A stretch of DNA of 13,120 bases, taken from NCBI GenBank assembly GCA_020439725.1, contig JAGQSE010000023.1, positions 1 through 13,120 on the forward strand. Reading direction: 5' to 3'. Position numbers and translations under genes: made by a program. This document shows positions 7,327 through 13,120 of this stretch, piece by piece (position 1 is the first letter of the stretch; the number at the start of each line of letters is the position of its first letter). The notes beneath the pieces were generated by a model. The model saw only the letters and a list, made by a program, of their open reading frames with translations, did not search any database and was not told where the DNA came from. The DNA is from Acidobacteriota bacterium (GTDB lineage: Bacteria; Acidobacteriota; Thermoanaerobaculia; Multivoradales; JAHZIX01).

Positions 7327-8978
7327 CGGTCGTCTCCTTCCAGGTTGGCGAGAGATCTCGAGTCGACCGGCTCCCCGGGAGAGGGTGCGAGCTGATCCGC
7401 CAGACGAAATCGGTCCGCGGAGAGGGTTGCGGTGAAGTGGCGGACCTGACAGTCGCGGACGACCCACAGCTCAGCTTTCTGGGACCAGCCCGGCGGAAGG
7501 TTTCGAAAGAGAAACAAGGTCTCGGCCGTGACCACCGCCGGTCGAGGCAGTGGAAGGGAGACCTGCCCTTCCTGTCGAAGATCCGCGGGTCGTCGGGTCC
7601 TGACGGGGTAAAAGCTGCTGAGCTCGCGATTGAAATAGACCAGGAGGTCTTGGCACTGCGTCCAGGCGGCCTCCAGGTCTTGCTGCTCGAGAGTGAAGCC
7701 GATGCGCTGAGACAATTTCTGAGCGCTTCGGATCTCGAATCGAGTGATACCGGCCTTCAAGCGCGCACCGGTTTCGAGCGGCAGCTCTCCGAGCGAGGCG
7801 AGCCGGTGCTCGGCGACGAGGAATTTGCCCTCCACGTGCAGGTCCTTGTCCCCATAGCGCGAGAACGTCTGGTCCGAGACGGAAAGAGCGAAGGGGCTGC
7901 TCTCGTCATCGTCAGGTCTCGAGCCGAGCTTTTGGAATGGCGGATCTCCCGGCTGCCAGGAAGAATCAAGGACCTTCGAGAACGCCGCCATGGATCCGAT
8001 CTGGGGGATCGCTTCGACCTCGAAAGGCAGGTGCTCGCCGGCTTCGTCGGAGATCTCGAGTTTGTACCTGCTGATCTGGAAATAGCTGCCTTCAGAAGGC
8101 GGGGCGCCGTCGACCGAGAGCCGACTCCACAATGACGTTCGAATCTGGGAAGGCCCCGAAGGCTCTGGCGTCTCTGGGGCTGTGAAGCTGCTGGCGATCT
8201 CGGGAGAGATCGGGGCGAGCGCCACGCTTCGGGTCGGGGGCAAGTCCCAGTGACGCACGGAACGCGGTTCGTAGGGCTTGGCGGCGATCACCCAAAGGGC
8301 TAGCAGGCTGAGTAGCACCATGCTGACGACGGGCCGGCGAGTGCGGTACAGATGGAGCAGTAGCAGGGCCGACGCCACGGAGAAGAATAGAAGGACGGCG
8401 GCCGTCGAAAGATCGGCATCGGTCGGGCCGATCTCGACGCCCTGGGGGATCGTGAAACGGGCGAGTCCAAGATGAGATCCTGGTCGAGACAGGAGACAGA
8501 GGCCGAGGAGCAACAGGTACGCCGATGCGGTTCTCGCCAAGGCTGCGAGCAGCGCCACGATCGTCAGGATCGGTACGAGATCCAGGGCGAACCAGATCGG
8601 GAAAGCCTGGTAGAACGCGGGCTGGAGCCCAAGCCGCAAGAGCGCCCAGGTCTGGGCGAGCATCGCCGGGAGGGCGAGAAAGACCAGGTAGAAGGTCTCC
8701 TTGCCCGTAAGCACCGACCATCCACTCACCGGACGCGTCAGGTAGAAGCCCAGGGTGTCACCGGGCGAGTCTTGTCGGAAGAGGATCCCAACCAGAAGCA
8801 GATGGGCGAGGATCGCCACGGTCCCGAGACCGACCCAGTCGCCGGACCCGGAGGCGATCCGAGGTGCCGGCGGATCCTTGGCAAGGAACACCAGCAGAAG
8901 GAGAAGCGCGTAGTAGCCGGCCAGCCACGGCGCCATTCGCTGCAGGTCCTTGGTCAGGACGGATCGCAGAGCTTTCAT
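7323..8978 (-). CDS. ABC-2-type permease A2
   Basis: Membrane subunit of the exporter, 551 aa, exactly the length of A1. Hydrophobic segments lie near 16-33, 50-67, 94-118, 128-148, 151-164, 191-210 and 217-233. The loop motif is F-Y-L-T-R-P-V-S-G-W (78-87), and the basic Y-R-T-R-R-P (211-216) lies before the last helix. The soluble domain has E-G-S-Y-F (296-300), S-W-Q-P-G-D-P (340-346), E-H-R-L-A-S-L-G-E-L-P-L (390-401), Cys442 in T-Q-C, and Cys510 in V-V-R-D-C. These fall at the same residue numbers as in A1, so the two align almost without gaps. The ATG overlaps the B1 stop as ATGA; the ribosome-binding site is poor (AGGGG only 4 bases away), so coupling to B1 translation may matter. An ATPase relic ends 7 bases before this start, the same gap as between the intact ATPase and A1. 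Confidence 0.87.
   Translation of the reverse strand: MKALRSVLTKDLQRMAPWLAGYYALLLLLVFLAKDPPAPRIASGSGDWVGLGTVAILAHLLLVGILFRQDSPGDTLGFYLTRPVSGWSVLTGKETFYLVFLALPAMLAQTWALLRLGLQPAFYQAFPIWFALDLVPILTIVALLAALARTASAYLLLLGLCLLSRPGSHLGLARFTIPQGVEIGPTDADLSTAAVLLFFSVASALLLLHLYRTRRPVVSMVLLSLLALWVIAAKPYEPRSVRHWDLPPTRSVALAPISPEIASSFTAPETPEPSGPSQIRTSLWSRLSVDGAPPSEGSYFQISRYKLEISDEAGEHLPFEVEAIPQIGSMAAFSKVLDSSWQPGDPPFQKLGSRPDDDESSPFALSVSDQTFSRYGDKDLHVEGKFLVAEHRLASLGELPLETGARLKAGITRFEIRSAQKLSQRIGFTLEQQDLEAAWTQCQDLLVYFNRELSSFYPVRTRRPADLRQEGQVSLPLPRPAVVTAETLFLFRNLPPGWSQKAELWVVRDCQVRHFTATLSADRFRLADQLAPSPGEPVDSRSLANLEGDDR
7334..7339 (-). promoter_or_regulatory. Ribosome binding site deciding the start of permease B2
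   Basis: AAGGAG on the - strand, 7 bases before the ATG at 7326. It is the strongest such site in the operon and rules in favour of this ATG over the GTG at 7467, which would lie deep inside A2. Confidence 0.75.
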
Positions 8979-10678
8979 CGAGCCCCTACACTTTCTCCCG
9001 AGTCCGGACCCGCGTCCTGACGATCTCGGTCAGGAGCGGCAGTCGTGTAGTTCTCCATGCGGAAGTGATCGAGGACAAAGGGTGTGCGGACGATCGCTTC
9101 GAGACAATCCTCGAGGACGACGAGCTCCGCGCCGCGAGTGAGCCACGAGCCTTTGATCTCGAGCCCATCGAGATCGGCGGTGAACGCGGGTGGTGCCATG
9201 AGCGCTGGAAGCTGATGACCTCGACGAAGCCACCAGGCCGCGAGGACCGCGTTCTCTGCGCGGTCGTAAGCGACGGCGACGATCTCGCAGCCCCGTATGC
9301 TTGGCATGGGTATCAACCGGCGGCTGGCGAGCTCGGCGTTGGCAGGGGGAGTCGGGTCGGGTGCCCAAGGGCGTTCCCCCCAGCCTGTCGAGTTCAGGGC
9401 CAGGAACCAGCCGGATTCGCTACGCAGCTGATGCCTTCCTTTCAAGGGGAACCTGCCGAGCACCTTGAGGTGCTGGCGGCGAAGCAGGGCTGTGCCCATC
9501 AGCTGGGTGTCCTTGGCGGCCCGAGACAGGAACGTGTCGGGATCGACGTAGATGTTGGTGCTGGTAGCCGGTCCTTCGTTGAAGGGCCGGTCATACTCCG
9601 AGAGTCGCTTCAAGCTCGCTTTCGGGGTTGCCCCACCCAGGGCCTCGAGCACGGCCTGCTGATCGTTGAAGACGATCTTGGGAAGAACTCTGGGCCTCCA
9701 GGCGGAACCTCCCGCCGAATCGCTCATCGTGACTTCCATGGACTGAACAAACCAGTAGGTCGCGGGGGGAGACTCCGTCGTCGGTTCGAGGTCGAAGTCG
9801 AAGTTGAGTTGCACGCCCAGGGCTCCGAGCGCATCGAGCCGGGGCTTCGAGGTGGGCTCGCGTGCGAGGACTTTCAGCTGCAGGTCTGCGGCCGGCTTCA
9901 CGAGGCTCCATAGGCTCTCGAGCGCGAGAACCAGGACGATGGCCGGGAGAGTCGCCAGCAGAAGACCGGCCACCCAGCGGGTGCCCGGTCTCCACGGCAT
10001 GCGGCGCGAGCCAACGAAGACCAGCACTCCGACTGCCGACAAGCTGAGGCTCCAAGGAATGAGCGGTGCAACGTTGAAGATGTCGAGCAGCAAAGCTGGC
10101 TTCAAGTTCTGAAGGCGGTCCTTGAGGAAGAGCGTCTCGAGGGCCCTGCCGTACAGGGGGAGAGCGACGAAGAGGACGAAGAGATGGCTGGCGGGCTGCG
10201 GCGCGAGGGTCATGGTGACGACGACCAGCAAAGACCAGGCGACGAGCTGGAGGCCGAACCAGACGGTGGCTGCGAGGACGTCGTGCGCAGGCATCCCGAG
10301 AGTCATGAAGGCTCCCAGGTGGAGCAGCACCGGAGGCAGGAGCAAGACCAGGCTGACGAACGCGACCTTCGAACCGATCAGCCCGGGGCCTGAGATCGGG
10401 CGGGTAAGCCAACCGGCCGCCGGATCCCAGCAGGGGGCGTCTCGGAGGAGCGCGCCGAGGACGACCGCCATGGTCACGAAAGTCAACCAGTGGCCGTTGA
10501 ATCCAGGGTAGAAAAGGCTGATGAGCTCAGGGGGGACACGGGAGTAGTGCCAGCTCGGCGGATGACCGACCGCGTAAAGGAGGTTCAAGGCCGAGAGGGT
10601 GGCCCAGAGGTTCCAGAGCAGAGCGGGCAACCACAGGTGCTGGACGTCCTTGCGCAGGATTTGCAGCGGTGCGTTCAT
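8975..10678 (-). CDS. ABC-2-type permease B1
   Basis: Membrane subunit of the exporter, 567 aa. Hydrophobic segments lie near 15-35, 63-78, 103-128, 138-158, 164-180, 203-222 and 235-254. The loop motif is G-W-L-T-R-P-I-S-G (89-97), preceded by C-W-D-P; the basic G-S-R-R-M-P-W-R-P-G-T-R-W (223-235) precedes the last helix. The soluble domain has P-A-T-Y-W-F (305-310), L-G-R-F-P-L (407-412), Cys464 in R-G-C, and Cys525 in V-V-L-E-D-C. It is a duplicate of B2, sharing Y-P-G-F-N-G and S-W-L-T-R-G-A-E-L-V-V-L-E-D-C-L. After M-E-N-Y-T the tail (A-A-P-D-R-D-R-Q-D-A-G-P-D and on) differs from B2 because its DNA is the ATPase relic read in another frame. The ATG overlaps the A1 stop as ATGA and has GGAGG 10 bases upstream. 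Substrate unknown. Confidence 0.87.
   Translation of the reverse strand: MNAPLQILRKDVQHLWLPALLWNLWATLSALNLLYAVGHPPSWHYSRVPPELISLFYPGFNGHWLTFVTMAVVLGALLRDAPCWDPAAGWLTRPISGPGLIGSKVAFVSLVLLLPPVLLHLGAFMTLGMPAHDVLAATVWFGLQLVAWSLLVVVTMTLAPQPASHLFVLFVALPLYGRALETLFLKDRLQNLKPALLLDIFNVAPLIPWSLSLSAVGVLVFVGSRRMPWRPGTRWVAGLLLATLPAIVLVLALESLWSLVKPAADLQLKVLAREPTSKPRLDALGALGVQLNFDFDLEPTTESPPATYWFVQSMEVTMSDSAGGSAWRPRVLPKIVFNDQQAVLEALGGATPKASLKRLSEYDRPFNEGPATSTNIYVDPDTFLSRAAKDTQLMGTALLRRQHLKVLGRFPLKGRHQLRSESGWFLALNSTGWGERPWAPDPTPPANAELASRRLIPMPSIRGCEIVAVAYDRAENAVLAAWWLRRGHQLPALMAPPAFTADLDGLEIKGSWLTRGAELVVLEDCLEAIVRTPFVLDHFRMENYTTAAPDRDRQDAGPDSGESVGAR
8986..9042 (-). pseudogene. Relic of an ABC ATPase 3' end, overlapping the end of permease B1
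   Basis: In a frame other than that of B1, the - strand reads L-P-L-L-T-E-I-V-R-T-R-V-R-T-R-E-K-V followed by TAG (8988-8986). It matches the tail of the intact ATPase, L-P-L-R-E-I-V-K-T-L-I-R-T-R-D, at about 10 of 15 positions with one extra residue. Its stop lies 7 bases before the A2 start; the intact ATPase stop also lies 7 bases before the A1 start. Position, sequence and spacing together support descent from a second ATPase copy that once sat between B1 and A2. It has no start codon of its own; the 3' end of B1 now runs through it in another frame. Confidence 0.72.
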
Positions 10679-12330
10679 GGTTTTGCCGCCTCCGTTCCGA
10701 CCTCGGGCTTTGTGAGAAGGTCTGCGATGGGCCAGGGAGCCAGCAGCTCAGCCATTCGTACGTCTTGCGTCGAGATGGTCGCCGTGCCTTGGCTCACGCG
10801 ACAGTCACGGACCACCACGAGCTTCGAACGGCCGAGCCTCTCCGCAGGCATGTCCCGGAGGATGTAGAAGGCCTCAGTATCGAAGAGCTCGGGGATCGGG
10901 AGCGGCAAGGGAACTCGCTCCTCGGTTCGTGGAGCGAAGAGCCTTCGCGTCTCGAGGAGCTCGAAGGTCGCGAGATCGCGGTCGTAGAGCACCAACAGGT
11001 CTTCGCATCGGATTGCCCTCGAGGCAGTATCCCGATGCTCGAGGGTGAAACCGACCTCGCGCGGGAGCTGTCGAACGGAGCGAACCTCGAACCTCGTCGC
11101 ACCTTTCTCGAGCCGTGCGCCCGGCTCGAGCGGGAGTTCGCCGAGGACCGACAGCCGATGCTCCGAGAAGTGCACCTCGTCCTTGACGAGCATCGGAGTC
11201 TCGGCAAATCGAGAGTAGGAGGGGAGCGAGGCCCCGAGGATGAGCGGCTCCCTCTCTTCGAGTTCAAGCGAAGGCCGTCGCCTGCGGAGGGCGGGATCCC
11301 CGGGTTGCCAGGAGGGGACGAGGATCTCGGAATACGCTGTCTCGAAGCCGATCTCGGGCCTTTGAAAGATCGCGAGCCGGACGCGCTCACCGGTCGGAGT
11401 GAAGAGGTCGAGCGAACGGCTCTTGTAGCGGTAGTAGGTTCCCTTGGCTGGTTGGCCGCTCGTTGGCGAAAGTTGAGCCCACAAGGACACGTATTGCCGA
11501 GCGACGGTCTCGGCCTCTTGGGTCGAGAGGCTGCTGGCGTAGGCTGCGGCGTCTGCGGGTGGGAATGGCGCCAGCTCGAAGCCCGTCGTGAAGGCTGACT
11601 TCCAGCGAGCATCCCTGTATTTGCCATAGGGTCCGGCGGCGATGACGAGGACGACGAGGAGCGCCAGGCCCACCGTGGTGAAGGTGGCGTGTCGCGACTG
11701 GTAGAAATGCACGAGAAGAAGGCCCGATCCGACCAGAAGGACGAGGAACAGCAAGATGCGCCAGTCGCCTGCGGAAACACGGCCGAAGTCGTTGTCGAGA
11801 GCAGAGGCGAAGCTCACCTCCCGGGCCGCTAGCGCCGCCGGCGTCAAACAGACGCTCAGGGCGAGCAGGTATCTCGGAATCGTCCTGGTCAGAGACGCCA
11901 ACAACGCGAAGAGCAGCATGATGAAGACGAATGGGCTGCTGCCCCGAGCGATCCACCCTGGCAAAGCCTGAGGCTCGAGCCCAAGACGCGCCAAGGCCCA
12001 GCCGTGGGTGAGCATGGCGGGTACGGCGAGGAAAACGAAGTAGAAGGCTTCCTTGCCGGCCAGGATCGACCAGCCGCTCAATGGGCGTGTCAGCCAGAAG
12101 GACGAAGAACTGCTCGGCGAATCCCGGCTGAAGAGGATCCCGACGATCAGCAAGTGGAGCAGATAGGACAGCGTCCCCAAATCTGGCCCCACGCGAGGAA
12201 GGTCCCCCATACTCGGCCCTTCCGAGTTCTTGGCCAAGAGCACCAGCAAGAGGAGCAGCGCGTAGTACGCAGCGAGCCAGGGGGCAAGCCGTGGACCGTC
12301 CTTGGCGATGAGGAATCGGAGGCTTCTCAT
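10675..12330 (-). CDS. ABC-2-type permease A1, first permease after the ATPase
   Basis: Membrane subunit expected to pair with the ATPase encoded 7 bases upstream. The ATG at 12330 gives 551 aa and an N terminus (M-R-S-L-R-F-L-I-A-K-D) that aligns with A2. An in-frame ATG at 12372 would add 14 residues and overlap the ATPase gene by 35 bases, and no paralogue has such an extension. Hydrophobic segments lie near 15-33, 52-68, 94-113, 132-148, 152-168, 190-208 and 215-233. The loop F-W-L-T-R-P-L-S-G-W (78-87) follows a five-serine run (73-77). The basic Y-Q-S-R-H (210-214) lies before the last helix. The outer domain has K-G-T-Y-Y-R (296-301), S-W-Q-P-G-D-P (340-346), L-G-E-L-P-L (396-401), Cys442 in I-R-C-E-D, and Cys510 in V-V-V-R-D-C. 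The ribosome-binding site is weak (GAG within the ATPase stop region), so translation may depend on the ATPase gene. Substrate unknown. Confidence 0.87.
   Translation of the reverse strand: MRSLRFLIAKDGPRLAPWLAAYYALLLLLVLLAKNSEGPSMGDLPRVGPDLGTLSYLLHLLIVGILFSRDSPSSSSSFWLTRPLSGWSILAGKEAFYFVFLAVPAMLTHGWALARLGLEPQALPGWIARGSSPFVFIMLLFALLASLTRTIPRYLLALSVCLTPAALAAREVSFASALDNDFGRVSAGDWRILLFLVLLVGSGLLLVHFYQSRHATFTTVGLALLVVLVIAAGPYGKYRDARWKSAFTTGFELAPFPPADAAAYASSLSTQEAETVARQYVSLWAQLSPTSGQPAKGTYYRYKSRSLDLFTPTGERVRLAIFQRPEIGFETAYSEILVPSWQPGDPALRRRRPSLELEEREPLILGASLPSYSRFAETPMLVKDEVHFSEHRLSVLGELPLEPGARLEKGATRFEVRSVRQLPREVGFTLEHRDTASRAIRCEDLLVLYDRDLATFELLETRRLFAPRTEERVPLPLPIPELFDTEAFYILRDMPAERLGRSKLVVVRDCRVSQGTATISTQDVRMAELLAPWPIADLLTKPEVGTEAAKP
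10689..10693 (-). promoter_or_regulatory. Ribosome binding site of permease B1
   Basis: GGAGG on the - strand, 10 bases before the ATG at 10678 and inside the end of A1. It supports the start at the ATGA overlap. Confidence 0.65.
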
Positions 12331-12337
12331 CGCGGTC

Positions 12338-13120
12338 TCAGCTCTCGGTCTCGGAAGAGGCACCCTCCGCATCCCGCGTCCGGATCAGCGTCTTGACGAT
12401 CTCGCGCAGCGGCAGCGCTTCGACCACGAGGTCGCGGCGGTCGGGGAAGAGGGCGGCGAGCCGCTCGGCGCTGTCGGTGTCGTGGCGGCAATCGACGAAG
12501 CGGACGGTGGCACCGGCACTCTCGGGGAGCAGCCAGCTTTCCGGCCAGGGTTCGGGGAGCGGACCCGGCTCGGTGCGTAACACCTCGACACGCCGGAAGC
12601 GCTGCCTGAGGTCTTCGGTCTCCTCCGACAGCAGCAGCTTGCCTTCGCGGAGGAAACCGACGCGGTCCGCCAGGCTCTCGGTCTCGCTCAGCTCGTGCGA
12701 GGTGAAGAGGATCGTGCCGCCGTCCTCGGCGACCAGGTCGAGGACACCGGAGAGGAGGTCGTCGCGGACCACCGCGTCGAGGCCCGAGAAGGGCTCGTCG
12801 AGGACCAGCAAGCGTGGCCGGAACGCGAGGCTTGAGACCAGCCGGGCCTTCATTTGCATGCCTCGAGAGAGGTGCTTGAGCTTCTTGTCGAGGGGTAGCT
12901 CGAAGCGGCGCACCAGGTCGTCACATAGCTCGCCGTCCCAGGTCGGGTAGAGGGGAGCGCACCAGCGCAGGAAGGCGCCGACCTTCATCCACTTGGGAAG
13001 CTGCTGCTCCTCGGAGACGTAGCCGATCTGCTCGAAGGGCTTGCCACGCAGCTTGGTCGACGGGATGCCGAGGACCGTGGCGGTGCCCGAGGTCGGTCGG
13101 ACCAGGTCGAGGATCAGGCG
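12338..13120 (-). CDS. ABC transporter ATP-binding protein, ABC-2 exporter type (5' end outside window)
   Basis: Cytoplasmic motor subunit that hydrolyses ATP to drive the membrane partners encoded downstream. The frame is open to the right edge, giving 260 residues; the ATG at 12988 is internal. The fragment starts just after the expected Walker A site with R-L-I-L-D-L-V-R-P-T-S-G, so the P-loop itself is not visible. The Q-loop region reads I-G-Y-V-S-E-E-Q-Q-L-P-K-W, with Glu at the usual Gln position. The signature is L-S-R-G-M (12871-12857), Walker B is L-L-V-L-D-E-P (12811-12791), the D-loop is S-G-L-D, and the switch His lies in T-S-H-E-L-S-E (His codon 12697-12695). About 100 residues after the nucleotide-binding core form an accessory tail ending L-P-L-R-E-I-V-K-T-L-I-R-T. 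The pattern resembles BcrA/YtrB-like exporter ATPases (my inference). It is the only intact ATPase visible for the six permeases. Confidence 0.95.
   Translation of the reverse strand, partial: RLILDLVRPTSGTATVLGIPSTKLRGKPFEQIGYVSEEQQLPKWMKVGAFLRWCAPLYPTWDGELCDDLVRRFELPLDKKLKHLSRGMQMKARLVSSLAFRPRLLVLDEPFSGLDAVVRDDLLSGVLDLVAEDGGTILFTSHELSETESLADRVGFLREGKLLLSEETEDLRQRFRRVEVLRTEPGPLPEPWPESWLLPESAGATVRFVDCRHDTDSAERLAALFPDRRDLVVEALPLREIVKTLIRTRDAEGASSETES

Noticed and set aside
8864..9913. + strand open frame of 349 codons
   Set aside because: Antisense to A2 and B1, both supported by paralogy and membrane-helix pattern; the + strand product has no recognisable features.
10669..11598. + strand open frame of 309 codons
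   Set aside because: Antisense shadow of A1; charged low-complexity translation.
1..13120. tRNA, rRNA, CRISPR arrays, insertion sequences, phage genes
   Set aside because: No repeat-spacer pattern, transposase or integrase motif, or RNA gene signature was seen on either strand.

Overview
GC-rich bacterial chromosome with two unrelated blocks. On the + strand are two housekeeping genes: the 3' end of carB (carbamoyl-phosphate synthase large subunit, cut by the left edge) and a complete ychF (OBG-family P-loop NTPase). On the - strand, converging on ychF with 9 bp between the stop codons, is a long ABC-2-type exporter operon of at least seven genes that continues past the right edge. Nothing in the window fixes the taxon. 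Base composition and a large extracytoplasmic, cysteine-paired domain suggest a GC-rich, probably Gram-negative bacterium; Acidobacteriota or a neighbouring phylum is only a guess.

Operon order, in the direction of transcription (right to left): a partial ABC ATPase (13120-12338), then six permeases of 543-572 aa, here called A1 (12330-10675), B1 (10678-8975), A2 (8978-7323), B2 (7326-5620), A3 (5463-3745) and B3 (3748-2117). Four of the five permease junctions are ATGA overlaps, which suggests translational coupling. The exception is the 156-bp gap between B2 and A3. All six permeases share one plan: a basic N-terminal segment, about seven membrane helices, a loop carrying a W-L-T-R-P-type motif between helices 2 and 3, a strongly basic loop before the last helix, and a C-terminal soluble domain of about 300 residues. 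The positive-inside rule places that domain outside the cytoplasm. It carries two cysteines kept in all six proteins, the second always in an Asp-Cys pair near the C terminus.

The main finding is how the operon arose. A1 and A2 (both 551 aa) are close duplicates, and so are B1 and B2 (567 and 568 aa). Fragments of the ATPase 3' end lie just before A2 (8986-9042) and before A3 (about 5471-5542). The operon therefore looks like three tandem copies of an ATPase-permease A-permease B unit in which the second and third ATPases were deleted, leaving one visible ATPase for six permeases. The last residues of B1 are now read out of frame through the second ATPase relic. The transported substrate cannot be told from the sequence.
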